Below, in pieces: positions 15,620 to 25,825 of a stretch of DNA of 64,000 nucleotides. Both the position numbers and the translations under genes were made by a program. The stretch is from NCBI RefSeq assembly GCF_001428245.1, contig NZ_LMRV01000028.1:1326-65325 (forward strand), read 5' to 3'. The notes beneath the pieces are model-generated. The model was not told the DNA's origin and searched no databases. It was given only the letters and a program-made list of their open reading frames with translations. The number at the start of each line of letters is the position of its first letter. The first letter of the stretch is position 1. The stretch comes from Paenibacillus sp. Soil522. Its GTDB lineage: Bacteria > Bacillota > Bacilli > Paenibacillales > Paenibacillaceae.

Positions 15620-17830
15620 CTATTGTGCCATTGTAACCGCACTATTCGCATTGCGGTATTGAACCGGTGTGATGCCGTAACGGGCTTTAAATTTATTGTG
15701 AAAATATTGCGGATTTCGATAACCGACAAGGGATGCGATCTCGGCGACGGACATCCGCGACTCATCCTGAAGCAAACTCGCAGCTCTATCCAGCCGTGTC
15801 CGGGTGACATATTCGGTAAACGTTTCCCTCATGACTTCACCGAACAAGGTAGAAATGTATGCCGGTGCGAGCGAAGCCACTTCAGAGAGAATATTCAATG
15901 AAAGATCTTCATGCAAATGTTCATCGATGTAGTTTTTTAATTTTAAGATGACATCCGCATGCGCATGACTGCCCGATTCACGCACATGAAGCGCAATCCG
16001 TTCGGAAAGACTTCGTATCGAATCGATCGTCGCCGCGAGCGTATCCTTTTTTAGTTCATCGAACAAGTTAGAGGGTGGAACCAGCTTTTGCAGCTCCAAT
16101 TCGATTACGACTTGATAAAGTGTGGAAACCAGTTGAAGCAGTGACAGCTCCACCGTCTCTAACTGAAGGCTCCGTTCCTCTAGAATGGCGGCAAATTCAT
16201 CAATAAAACGATTCGCACCATTCACGTCCCCCGCCTTCAACGCATTTTTATAGAGATCGAATGCAAATTGATACGGGCTTGAATGGAATGTTGAAATTTT
16301 CGAATGCAGCACGATCGCTTCCGGTCCATACACAAATCGATAACGATAAGCTTGCTGCGCCAATTGATACGAAATCGGAATTTCTTCGGGCGAATGTACC
16401 AAGATGCCGATCGCAGCCCCGAAATGGATCTCCTCACGAATTTCCTCTTTGATCCGAAGCAAATGCGCAGCAATTGTCTCGTCTTCCATTGTGCTATTCG
16501 AATCTAAAAAGTAGATAATGGCGGCCTCCTGCGGATTTAAGCACACAAACTCGCGGTGAATAGTCTCATCTATAGCAGCAAAACGCTGTTTGAATTTGTC
16601 GCTATAGCCTTCAATAAGCCGAATATGCGCAACCATGTATCGGCAATCCTGCGGCAAGCCATCCATATGCTCCAGGTCGAGACTCGCGCCCAGTACAAGA
16701 CTTTTCATCTCATTCGTTTTTGCCCGGGACTCAAGGGTTACTATTTTTTGGCCCAAAAAATTCAACGCGCTGCTGATAATTGCAAATTCATTCGCTTGTG
16801 TATTCACCGGATTAGGTTGATAAAGACTGCGAATATGCTGAACTAAACCCTTCATTGGGATATAAAATTGTTTCGAAAACATATAGGAAATGATTAATCC
16901 GAACAAAAGCACCAGACTGCAGCCCACGAATATACTCGATTTAAATTGCCCCGAAGACAAAACAAACGAATTAATCGGGCGAATGATTGCATAAGTCCAA
17001 CCGTTTCCCGATTTCGATCCATCGAGATACGACAAAACGATTTTACCTTGCTTCTTATCGGTAATCTCTTTAACGGTATCACCGGAGCTGATTGCGTTCC
17101 GCAGAAGATCGATTTCCTCCGGATTCGATTCCGACGTACGAACAATTAATTGCCCATGCTCATCGAATATATACAGCTTCTCAAGCGGAGAACTCATGAT
17201 GTTCGCTGCCGATCTTTTGACATGCTCCAGATCGATATCAACAAATAAGTACCCGTCAGGCAGGGCATTTGGCATCTCATAAGGAAGCTTAACGACATAG
17301 GTAATAGCCTGCTTCCCATCCGGAAGTTTACGGGCTAACCACCGGTTCGGAGCCTCTTGCCCCAGCCTCTTGATGAAAGCTGCATCCTTGGAATTGTCGG
17401 GCTGTGTATAAAAACGATTATTATCCACGACGTAATTTTCTTGGCGAAAATATACCGTCATATAGGAGGTACCCTCGTTCATCATTTTAAATAAGTCAAG
17501 ATCCTGACGAAACGACACTATTCTGCTGGAATTTCCTTCCCATCGATTATCTAATAAATAATTCAAATTGGAATTGTTTTGTATAAAGATGCTGGATAAA
17601 ACGGTGTTTTGGAGATTGTCTTCGTATTTTCTGAGAAGTGTTTGCTCGACATAATCCTTGGCGGTAACGAGTCGGATTTGACTGTCCCGTGCAATTTCGT
17701 CGACCATCAATCGATTGGCTTTGGAGTACAAGTAACCACCCGCAAGTCCTATTAGGACGACAGCAAATACCGTATAGGATAATATGAGACGGGTAAAAAA
17801 GGAATTTCTATATTTAGGCAGCGATTTCAC
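15620..17830 (-). CDS. Membrane-bound AraC-family sensor-regulator
   Basis: This 736-residue protein combines an extracytoplasmic sensor and an AraC DNA-binding domain in one chain (YesS/YtdP-like). A first membrane segment (about 14-36) and a second (about 306-327) bracket a Cache-like extracellular domain, followed by a linker and a C-terminal AraC domain whose second helix-turn-helix reads MSVAEIASLVGYRNPQYFHNKFK. The start is a GTG at 17830 with AAAGGGG eight bases upstream; a longer frame to 17974 has no good site. A consensus cre site lies about 90 bases upstream. It probably senses an extracellular sugar and activates the adjacent importer operon and related promoters. Confidence 0.9.
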   Translation of the reverse strand: MKSLPKYRNSFFTRLILSYTVFAVVLIGLAGGYLYSKANRLMVDEIARDSQIRLVTAKDYVEQTLLRKYEDNLQNTVLSSIFIQNNSNLNYLLDNRWEGNSSRIVSFRQDLDLFKMMNEGTSYMTVYFRQENYVVDNNRFYTQPDNSKDAAFIKRLGQEAPNRWLARKLPDGKQAITYVVKLPYEMPNALPDGYLFVDIDLEHVKRSAANIMSSPLEKLYIFDEHGQLIVRTSESNPEEIDLLRNAISSGDTVKEITDKKQGKIVLSYLDGSKSGNGWTYAIIRPINSFVLSSGQFKSSIFVGCSLVLLFGLIISYMFSKQFYIPMKGLVQHIRSLYQPNPVNTQANEFAIISSALNFLGQKIVTLESRAKTNEMKSLVLGASLDLEHMDGLPQDCRYMVAHIRLIEGYSDKFKQRFAAIDETIHREFVCLNPQEAAIIYFLDSNSTMEDETIAAHLLRIKEEIREEIHFGAAIGILVHSPEEIPISYQLAQQAYRYRFVYGPEAIVLHSKISTFHSSPYQFAFDLYKNALKAGDVNGANRFIDEFAAILEERSLQLETVELSLLQLVSTLYQVVIELELQKLVPPSNLFDELKKDTLAATIDSIRSLSERIALHVRESGSHAHADVILKLKNYIDEHLHEDLSLNILSEVASLAPAYISTLFGEVMRETFTEYVTRTRLDRAASLLQDESRMSVAEIASLVGYRNPQYFHNKFKARYGITPVQYRNANSAVTMAQ

Positions 17831-17920
17831 TTTAATATCCCCTTTCAAGATGTAAATCAAAGCTATGAAATCTAACCTATTAACCTTGATCATTATTATA
17901 AAAGCTATCACCCTTCTATT

Positions 17921-17934
17921 GAAAACGCTTACAT
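17921..17934 (-). promoter_or_regulatory. cre site (CcpA) upstream of the AraC-type regulator
   Basis: On the plus strand TGAAAACGCTTACA matches the consensus TGWAANCGNTNWCA at every defined position. CcpA binding here would repress the regulator when preferred sugars are present. Confidence 0.75.
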
Positions 17935-18060
17935 AAACATAAATGATATTAATCATATCACCTTCACCTTTCATTTCAAATGAAGTATTTTTAGTTTGAA
18001 TAGCATTTTTTGTAGAAATTTGATCAGAAGATACGTATATCTTTCAGTCATAAACAAATA

Positions 18061-18080
18061 GCAGCCCTAATAAGGGCTGC
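18061..18080 (-). terminator. Terminator of the giant secreted protein gene
   Basis: A perfect eight-base stem GCAGCCCT / AGGGCTGC with a four-base loop lies 40 bases after the stop codon and is followed on the minus strand by TATTTGTTT. Confidence 0.75.
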
Positions 18081-18122
18081 TACAAGAGGATTCCAGCTAT
18101 TCAATTCCTTATTCCATTCGGT

Positions 18123-21100
18123 TTAGATAAGCGATTGAGCCCACCGGATTAGGATGTCCGCTTGTTCTTTCGTTAACGTTTTTCCGGACTGATCCGTTAC
18201 TTGACCTATATAAGAGGTCATCAAACTCTTCACCGAAGCTGTATCGCCTCGTCCAGCTGCAGCTTTCGCTTGATCCAGCTTCGATTTCAAAGCTGTTTTG
18301 ACAGCGTCCGAACCTTGAGCACCTGTCGCCTGAAGGAATGCGGCCGTTACTGTCTTTAAGCTGTCAAACGTTGCCTTAACGGTAAACGTATGCGTAACCG
18401 TCGTTACATGACCTGCCATGTCCTCCGCTGTGACCGTTACCGTATTCTGTCCGGCCACTAGTGTATACGCTTTGACCTCCAGCAGCGGTTTAGCGCATGG
18501 TGTACCGTATATACTCGAAGTAACATCGGTCGCGGTGCACGTCATGGTAACCGTCTGGTCGATCGTGTATGAAACCGCGCCTGTTATTTTCGCCACAGGT
18601 GCCGTAAGGTCGATTTTGACCTCCAGCGATTTCTCCACTCCCGTTTTAACGGAACGATATAGAAGCTTGTGCGTTCCTTCTTCTTTCAGAGTAATTGGCG
18701 CTTTATAGGCAACCCAGCTGCTCCCGCCGTCCAGACTGTATTCCGCGATTGGCGCAGGAGACAAAGTCACAGTAACAGGTGATGTATACCAGCCGTTCTT
18801 GCCATTTGGAACCGCAGGATCCAAGGCTGTGGATACATCCTTCCACTGTAACCCTTCCAGTGCCGCAAGCAGGCTGGCATCCGCCGCATTAATCTCTGCC
18901 TGGGTTGCATCAGCATTTGCTGATACGAGCTCCGCATCTGATACAGCCTTCTGTAGGACCGCTACACTTTCCTCTGTATAATAGTCGGCGTTAATAGCTG
19001 AAGCTTCCTCCAGTAAGATCGTCAGCAAGCTGTTGTCGATCCACTTCGCCGTATTGTTCACTACGGCCTGAATCTCTTCTACCGTTAAAACGTGATTATA
19101 AATGCGGAATTCGTCGACCAAACCATTGTACAGCGGATCGGGCCACTGGCTCTTTCCGATGTAATTCTTACTCGGTTTGAAATCGCTTGGTTTGATTGTG
19201 AAGCCGTTAACAGAGGCCTTCTGCTCGCCGTTAACATACAATTGCGCCGTACCGTTTCCGAGCGTTACCGCCACATGAACCCATTGATTAGCGGCAAGCT
19301 GCGAGGTTTGCACGAATTGTTCGCCGCCGCCGTTCTTGATCGCGAAACGCAGCGTATTATTGCCTGAACTCGGCGTAAGGAACATATATTGATTGGTGTT
19401 GTTCCCGAAATCGAAAATCCGTTGCCAATTGCTTCCGCCTCTCCAGTACACCCAGGTTGCAAAGGAGATCTCATTGTAAGTGGACATAATATGCGAAGAT
19501 GGCAGCGTGGCATAATCGTCACCACTCATATTGAAAGCTTGGCCGACTTTTCCTTCCGTGTAAACAGGCGTCCCGTCGACGGTTCCGTGAGACGTTCCTA
19601 AGGAATTGTCCGCATTTCCTTCAAACGCATAAAGCGACGGAACCGGAACAAGTAAGCCTTCCGCCTGGCCAAGCTCAGCTGCAAGCTGCACCTTATCGGC
19701 TTCCGGTTTTGCCATTTCCGCTTCGATCCGCTCTACTTCCTTCATGTAGAGGTAATAGCTGCCCTTTGTAATGTCTGTAGAAGAAAGAATATTAAGCATT
19801 ACCTTAAAGTCCACGATTTGTGTAACTGAAAAATTACTGTTGCTGACCGTAAAGGTTACCGGATGACTGCCATAATCCGCTTGACCCGGTGTCCATATTA
19901 AGGTGCCGGTCGATGCGTTGAATACCGCGCCTGCAGGCAAATTGCCGGCGCTGTAAGACAAAGCCTCTCCTGATAGATCAGTTGCCGTTACATTATAGAT
20001 GAGCTGTTGTTTCGCCGTCAGCTCCACAGTCGTATCAGAGGAGAAAATCGGTTGTCCTTTTACGGTAATTTTGATGGTTTGAGAAGATGACTTCTCACCA
20101 GATGTTGCGGTAAAGGTTACGGTATAAACGCCGCTCTGTTCTTTGGCCGGCGTCCATGCAAAGGTTTGGGTATCCGCGTTGAAGGTGGCTCCTTCAGGCA
20201 GACCGCTGACCCCGTATACAATGTCTTCATTGGTATTCGTCGCTTGTACGACAAATGACAGCTCTTTTTCCGCGGTGATGGTTTTGTTTCCAATGGAATC
20301 AAGCACCGGCATTCCCGGAATATACTGCAGTCCCTTTAGCGCCGGTACCAAGTCCTCTGCCGCCGCATCAATCTCTTCCTGTGTTGCACCCTCGTTGCCG
20401 GCAACCGGTGTTGCTGCGGTTACAGCCTGCTCGAGAGGCTGCAAGCTTTCAGCCGTATAAATCTCAGCAGCAACAGCTGCAGCCGATTCATCCAGCAGCT
20501 GCGTGAGCAGCGTTTTGTCAATGCCTCTCTCCATGAACTCTACTTCCTGAAAGTTCACGAAACCGGAATGATTATCATAGATACGGATATACCGGTATGG
20601 TGTTGGATCCGGATTGATGGCCGAATACCATTTGAATCCATTTACGCCAGTAATCTTATGAAGGTCGACCCAGTTTACGCCATCGTTAGAGCCTTTAAAG
20701 ACCGTATTGTTGGCACGGGTGAAATGACTCTCCCTTGGAAGATATTTGAATGTGTCAACTACTTTTTCATTGCCTGTGCCAAAGTCGATATCAACCCAGC
20801 TTACAGCCGACCTGGTGTGGGTAAGGTTAGTCAGTATGCCGTCGAATAAAAACCATCCGTTTTGCGCTTCAGAGATATTATCATTTCCCCAATATTTTTC
20901 GGATGCTCGAACCATAGAAGGCAACATCTGAACTTTCGTCAGCAGCGTTCTGAACGAAACAAGCACATTTTTAGCTGCATAGATATCGTTAATCAGCTGC
21001 TCCTCATCAAAGCCCGGTTTTGCCATTTCCGCTTTGATTCGGTCCAGCTCTTTTTGGTACAAGTAAAAGCTGGCTTTCGTATAATCTTTAGCCGGAAGGC

Positions 21101-24100
21101 TCTCGGCATCTTCCATGACGACTGCAATGGAATCCGCATAAGCAGAAACGGTTGCTGAGAACGGCTGCGGCGATCCATCACCATGGACGGCCATTACCTT
21201 GTAGTGCAAGCTGCCGTATTTCAGGATTGCTTCTTCGAAGGATGTTGCTCTTGTACCCGCGAGAACTTTCGTCCAAGGGGATCCGTCTACGAGTTCCGTC
21301 GTACCCGGTTTAAATACCGGATCAGTCAAGCCCGCCGCTTTATCATTGGTGCGGTACAGATGGAAGGAGGTAGCCTGCTTCGGTTTATTCCAGTTAACCG
21401 TAACTTTGTCCTTCACTTGTACGATATAAGGCTCTATGATATTGCGCGGCGTTTCCGTTACGGATACCCCGCTGAACTGCGCCCCAGCCGCTGCCACAAC
21501 GCCTGCATGGTAGGCATATGGCAATAGGGTCATCATCTTCTTGACAAATTTCCATGTTACGCCATCCTTGGACACAAACGCATTCACATTTTGCGAATCA
21601 TGTTCGCGTACCAATTTAATATACGGATAATCTGCTGCCTTGTATCCGGTAACCCCCGGGTTGTATGGACTCATGACCACACCGGACCATTGGATGCGGG
21701 AATCCCTTGTACGGCTTTGCAAGACGAGATTGCCGTCCTGATCTGCGCCGAAATACATGTAACGAGTATTGGAAGCAAGCTGGTCGCGCAGCATAATTCC
21801 GCTTGCTGCTCCGCTATGGCTGTCAATCTTCGCGCTAATCGTGCTGCTGCCGGCTACGACTTGGCTTACGAAATGCAAGGAGTCGTTAATGTTTCTCTTG
21901 TAAATATTGTAATCGTCGCCGGTTCCAAGACCCTTGCCATCGGCAGACTCGATCGCGATCGAATCGCCATTAACTGTTGCGCTGCCGGACGTTGTGCCGA
22001 TCCGGTCGTCACGCCATCCGTCAGTCATGCCGGATATCGGCGCTGTCAAATCGACCTTCGCCCGCCATGAATCCCATCCGGCTCCGTTATCATTTACGGC
22101 AGCTACTTTGTAATAATAGACGTTGCCGTTCTGTACATCCGTATCTTTGTAATAATTGCCTGTTACTCCTGTTGCAACGGTCTCATACGTGCCGTTTTCC
22201 GTTGTCGAACGTTTAATCGTGTACGTTTTCCCGCCGGATGCCGTTCTCCACGAGATGCCGGCATAGCCGTTGCCTGCCAGCGCATTCACGAAATCAACGT
22301 GGTTCGGCTTCTGGGCCGCATCGAAATCGGAGGACAGCTTCAGCACCATCGCCGACTTGTGTGAAATCGTCACTTTCCCGTTCACAACAGGAATACTCGC
22401 TCCCGTCACCAGATCCAGCACCGTGCTTCCGTTGTAATCGGACGGCAGCTCAATCTCGAACGATTGTTCGTTTCCATATTCGCTCCGGGTTGTATTCATG
22501 GCCATAAAATATTTCCCGTATCTTGCGGTCATCAAATCCGGATAACCGGAATACGGATGGTCCACTTCAAAGTTATCGCGGTTGACTCTGCCGACGCCCG
22601 GCTGATAAGCGGAAGGATTCACTTCTCCAGCCAGCGCTTGCGGCAGTTTGCCTACATTGGCTGCTTGATCCGACATAAAATCAACGTCTACATTCTGAGT
22701 ACGAATGTAGTAGTCCTCATACTGGAATTTCGAGTTGGTGGCGACTTGTACGACGCTTTCATAATTGTCTTTCATGACATGAAGACGTCCGTTGCCCGCC
22801 AGTCCGCGATTGCGGAGATATAACGAGCCGTTAAACGAAAGATCGCCGTCTCTTACCGACAAGATCATGTTGTCGATGTCTGCCCATGCAAACTGCTGAT
22901 AATCAGCCGGATCAACGCCAAGTTCGGCTATTTCTTCCGGTGTATAATAATCAAAATCCGTGTGCGGCAAGATCACGCCGGCTTTTAATGTTCCTCCCAG
23001 CTTCGGGTAGGTGTTACGCTGACCAGTCAGGTAGCTGTATACTTCCGGCACCAGAAAATTCTCGGCGCTCATGGAACTATACTGGCCGAAACCGTAATTG
23101 AACAGTTGGTTATCCAGCATTTGCTGCTGCGTAATCCCGACTGCCTCTTTCGCATACTTCCAGTACGGATCCCATTCCGGACCGCTGTATCTTTGCTCGT
23201 TCTGAACCATCGCCATTTCCAAAGACGCGAACAGAAGGGCCGTTCCAGAACTTGCCCTTGGTCCATAGGCGTCAAATCCGATCGGGCCCTCGTTCCGTTC
23301 ATCCAGCGTTTGATCTGCGGTCATGACCCGATTCTTGTCGCCATTGAGCATCGGAACGCGGAGATACTTGCGGGCATTAATCGTTTTTAACGCCAGTTTC
23401 AGGATCTCGTCGTTCAGCGCTTCATCACCTGCGTGATTTAATGTTTTATAGAAATATTCCGGAAGATAGTTGACGGCTTCGCCATAGTTGCCTACATACG
23501 TATTTTCTCTAGACAAACCTGCTTCGGTAATGCCTACGTAATGCTCCCCGTACGGCTTCCGTCTGACGACTTTTCCTTCCGCATCCAGCTTGCTTTTGGC
23601 AAGTCCTTTACCGACAATATGCACATAATCATTCGTGAATACCGCTGCTTGATCGTGATGGAAAAGGGAGTGGTACAGATCCAATTCCTCGCCATTCGGT
23701 CCAACCAGCACTTCTTCGCCCAGAAACGGTATGACGCCGAGCGCTTCAAGCAGAATGTCATGGCTGCGCTGCTTGCCTTCAAAGAAGCTCGACCCGATTA
23801 TACCAAGTCCTTCGTGAGCTTCCCATGCGCCCTCGTATGTATAGAGCTGCTGGTTATAAATATAGGACAGCCTTGAGCGGGCAAAGTCGAAGCTCGCTTT
23901 CAGCGCCCGTTCCCATGCTTCGCGGCGCGTCAATTCGCCGCCGTTCCAGTCTACGCCTGCCAGCGAGAACTCGCCAGCGGCTGTTCCAGTGACGAACGTT
24001 TGGTTCAGGAAAGCGTCGAATGCCGCTTGTCCATATACCGCATCATCCTTGATGAGGTTTTCGACAATGTACAGCGCTTCACCCAAAGCGCTGTAATAAC

Positions 24101-25100
24101 TGCCCCAGTCGCCTTGATGTCCGCCGCGAAGCACCCTTCTTGAATCGGCGTAATAATCTTTTACATGATTGTCAATCGATTTGAAAATACGCGCTAGCGC
24201 CGCTTTTTTTAGTTCCGGCGTATTAGCGGGAGACCAGGACTGATTCAATATCCTTGAATAATATCGCATATCGTCCTTGTACCGCTCGATCGAAAATTTA
24301 GCTCCTGCCGAACTATCGATCTGGCCTGACATGGTGTTAAACCGGTTGATTTGAGCCTGTCTGTGCGCATCTACTTTGGCTTGCTTCTCTGCATCCGTAA
24401 TGTCTGCCTTCACAATGGAAGCCATGTCCGCCGGAAACAATTCCGCTCCTTGAGGTTCATCCTCCACATTCAGATAGGCTTGCGGATGCGTGTAGGCTGT
24501 ATAATATTTCTTGGAAGTAGTATCCATATTGCCAAACACGTTCATCGTTTTGATGGTGATTTCAACGGTCTCCTTGCCTACCGTCGTTTCCAGCGGAAGC
24601 ATGATCGTGTAGTACAGAAAGCGATTCGGGATTCCCCAGCTCCGATTAAACGTATAATCCCCGTTTCTGTAAAACCCTACTTGCTCGCCGTTAACGACCA
24701 GAACCGGTTGATGCCCCGCTTCATCCGAGAACTTCATCGTGAAATAGTTCTGGAGATAGGGATCGACCTTCATCGTAAACGTCAAATCTCCGCCCTGTCC
24801 CTCCAGCGGTGTACGCGGATTCGACACCCGGGCAGGCTCGCCTAAGAAACCGGTAATGGTGCTTGTGAAATCGCCTGTAAATTGGTGGGCGCTTTCAGAG
24901 GCGCTATCGCCGAATACAACCTTATCCAAATATCCGTTACTGCCGTTGATTGCTGCTGTTTCTGCATGCACGAGCGAAGGCTGCATCGGAATAAATAATT
25001 GTGAAATTAGCGCAACAATGAGGCTGACAGCCAGCACTCTCGCAACCTGGTTGGTCAAATACTTTTTTGAGTTAAAGACTTCGCTAGTAAAACTGCTCAT
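18123..25100 (-). CDS. Giant secreted multidomain carbohydrate-active protein
   Basis: This is a 2325-residue exported protein. The signal peptide ends near residue 46 (VHA/ET). Then come a beta-rich region (to about 225) and a large mainly helical then beta domain (about 230-930, with RGGHQGDWGSYYSALGEALY near 325-345) that looks like an (alpha/alpha)-toroid polysaccharide lyase or hydrolase, although I cannot place its family. Downstream are FN3 (about 935-1025), a DUF1349-like sandwich (1030-1220), FN3-like (1225-1325), a discoidin-like domain (1400-1525), two FIVAR-like helical bundles (1530-1595, 2015-2085), two Ig-like domains (1595-1770), LamG (1820-2015), further Ig-like repeats and a FIMAH-like end. 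No LPXTG or SLH anchor is visible. The ATG at 25100 has AGGAGG six bases upstream. Confidence 0.85.
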   Translation of the reverse strand: MSSFTSEVFNSKKYLTNQVARVLAVSLIVALISQLFIPMQPSLVHAETAAINGSNGYLDKVVFGDSASESAHQFTGDFTSTITGFLGEPARVSNPRTPLEGQGGDLTFTMKVDPYLQNYFTMKFSDEAGHQPVLVVNGEQVGFYRNGDYTFNRSWGIPNRFLYYTIMLPLETTVGKETVEITIKTMNVFGNMDTTSKKYYTAYTHPQAYLNVEDEPQGAELFPADMASIVKADITDAEKQAKVDAHRQAQINRFNTMSGQIDSSAGAKFSIERYKDDMRYYSRILNQSWSPANTPELKKAALARIFKSIDNHVKDYYADSRRVLRGGHQGDWGSYYSALGEALYIVENLIKDDAVYGQAAFDAFLNQTFVTGTAAGEFSLAGVDWNGGELTRREAWERALKASFDFARSRLSYIYNQQLYTYEGAWEAHEGLGIIGSSFFEGKQRSHDILLEALGVIPFLGEEVLVGPNGEELDLYHSLFHHDQAAVFTNDYVHIVGKGLAKSKLDAEGKVVRRKPYGEHYVGITEAGLSRENTYVGNYGEAVNYLPEYFYKTLNHAGDEALNDEILKLALKTINARKYLRVPMLNGDKNRVMTADQTLDERNEGPIGFDAYGPRASSGTALLFASLEMAMVQNEQRYSGPEWDPYWKYAKEAVGITQQQMLDNQLFNYGFGQYSSMSAENFLVPEVYSYLTGQRNTYPKLGGTLKAGVILPHTDFDYYTPEEIAELGVDPADYQQFAWADIDNMILSVRDGDLSFNGSLYLRNRGLAGNGRLHVMKDNYESVVQVATNSKFQYEDYYIRTQNVDVDFMSDQAANVGKLPQALAGEVNPSAYQPGVGRVNRDNFEVDHPYSGYPDLMTARYGKYFMAMNTTRSEYGNEQSFEIELPSDYNGSTVLDLVTGASIPVVNGKVTISHKSAMVLKLSSDFDAAQKPNHVDFVNALAGNGYAGISWRTASGGKTYTIKRSTTENGTYETVATGVTGNYYKDTDVQNGNVYYYKVAAVNDNGAGWDSWRAKVDLTAPISGMTDGWRDDRIGTTSGSATVNGDSIAIESADGKGLGTGDDYNIYKRNINDSLHFVSQVVAGSSTISAKIDSHSGAASGIMLRDQLASNTRYMYFGADQDGNLVLQSRTRDSRIQWSGVVMSPYNPGVTGYKAADYPYIKLVREHDSQNVNAFVSKDGVTWKFVKKMMTLLPYAYHAGVVAAAGAQFSGVSVTETPRNIIEPYIVQVKDKVTVNWNKPKQATSFHLYRTNDKAAGLTDPVFKPGTTELVDGSPWTKVLAGTRATSFEEAILKYGSLHYKVMAVHGDGSPQPFSATVSAYADSIAVVMEDAESLPAKDYTKASFYLYQKELDRIKAEMAKPGFDEEQLINDIYAAKNVLVSFRTLLTKVQMLPSMVRASEKYWGNDNISEAQNGWFLFDGILTNLTHTRSAVSWVDIDFGTGNEKVVDTFKYLPRESHFTRANNTVFKGSNDGVNWVDLHKITGVNGFKWYSAINPDPTPYRYIRIYDNHSGFVNFQEVEFMERGIDKTLLTQLLDESAAAVAAEIYTAESLQPLEQAVTAATPVAGNEGATQEEIDAAAEDLVPALKGLQYIPGMPVLDSIGNKTITAEKELSFVVQATNTNEDIVYGVSGLPEGATFNADTQTFAWTPAKEQSGVYTVTFTATSGEKSSSQTIKITVKGQPIFSSDTTVELTAKQQLIYNVTATDLSGEALSYSAGNLPAGAVFNASTGTLIWTPGQADYGSHPVTFTVSNSNFSVTQIVDFKVMLNILSSTDITKGSYYLYMKEVERIEAEMAKPEADKVQLAAELGQAEGLLVPVPSLYAFEGNADNSLGTSHGTVDGTPVYTEGKVGQAFNMSGDDYATLPSSHIMSTYNEISFATWVYWRGGSNWQRIFDFGNNTNQYMFLTPSSGNNTLRFAIKNGGGEQFVQTSQLAANQWVHVAVTLGNGTAQLYVNGEQKASVNGFTIKPSDFKPSKNYIGKSQWPDPLYNGLVDEFRIYNHVLTVEEIQAVVNNTAKWIDNSLLTILLEEASAINADYYTEESVAVLQKAVSDAELVSANADATQAEINAADASLLAALEGLQWKDVSTALDPAVPNGKNGWYTSPVTVTLSPAPIAEYSLDGGSSWVAYKAPITLKEEGTHKLLYRSVKTGVEKSLEVKIDLTAPVAKITGAVSYTIDQTVTMTCTATDVTSSIYGTPCAKPLLEVKAYTLVAGQNTVTVTAEDMAGHVTTVTHTFTVKATFDSLKTVTAAFLQATGAQGSDAVKTALKSKLDQAKAAAGRGDTASVKSLMTSYIGQVTDQSGKTLTKEQADILIRWAQSLI

Positions 25101-25232
25101 TTTGTTCCTCCTCAAAATATACATCGTTTTTACCTCAACCCTTCTTCTTTCACCTCCAAAAAACTATCTCTTGCTATTGCGATATGTACGCCTGACCATG
25201 TTGATGTGAATTCAAAACAAACATTAACACAA

Positions 25233-25285
25233 TGAAAGCGCTTTATCTATTGCAATATCATTCATTTTCATCATAATTCTTTTAA
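25233..25285 (-). promoter_or_regulatory. Shared-regulon promoter A with cre-like site (giant protein)
   Basis: On the minus strand TTAAAAGAAT starts at 25285, TGCAATAG begins exactly 31 bases later, and ATAAAGCGCTTTCA (25246-25233), a 12-of-14 cre-like element, follows directly. The block is strikingly similar to 42444-42497 and shares spacing with 15495-15547. The untranslated leader to the ATG is about 130 bases. Confidence 0.65.
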
Positions 25286-25363
25286 TTTCATTTCATGTAG
25301 ACATCATTTTTATAAAATGAACCTTTCTAATGAATTTATATAGCCTTTGTAAAGATTACGTTA

Positions 25364-25618
25364 TTGCAACTACAAAAAGAGGATGTGAGCGGAACCGGAA
25401 CCGCCAACGGGACGAACTTGCAAATTTGGGCATACACCGGTGGAGCGAACCAGAAGTGGAAGTTCTTAAACAACGGGGATGGGACGTATCAACTGTCCAA
25501 TTCGAACAGCAATAAAGTGCTGGATGTTAATGGAAGCGGAACAACCAATGGCACGAACGTGCAAATCTGGACAAGTAACAGTAATCTTGGACAAAAGTGG
25601 AAGCTTGTCTGGAAGTAG
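25364..25618 (+). pseudogene. 3' remnant of a ricin-type lectin (CBM13) domain protein
   Basis: An open stretch of 84 codons carries two ricin beta-trefoil repeats: NLQIWAYTGGANQKWKF and NVQIWTSNSNLGQKWKL, each with the QxW motif, ending KLVWK and TAG. Such domains normally sit at the C-terminus of secreted glycoside hydrolases. There is no signal peptide, no credible start (only a TTG without a ribosome binding site), and less than one full trefoil. I read it as the tail of a lost secreted enzyme gene. Confidence 0.75.
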
Positions 25619-25755
25619 CTTTTTCGGGCAGTCTGAATATTTTTCTGCGGATAATAGGCTGAAATGTCTTCTATCATATACGGATACCCATTGATTCTTT
25701 GTGTAATGTAAACTAAAAATACCCCGAATAATCAAATACATTTCGACAAAAAAAT

Positions 25756-25792
25756 CGTTCTATACCCCATATTAATCGTGGGGTATAGAACG
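25756..25792 (-). terminator. Terminator of the GNAT gene
   Basis: A perfect 14-base stem (CGTTCTATACCCCA / TGGGGTATAGAACG) with a nine-base loop is followed on the minus strand by ATTTTTTT. Confidence 0.88.
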
Positions 25793-25825
25793 AAAATGAA
25801 TGCGATTAACCTTGCTCAAGATGCT

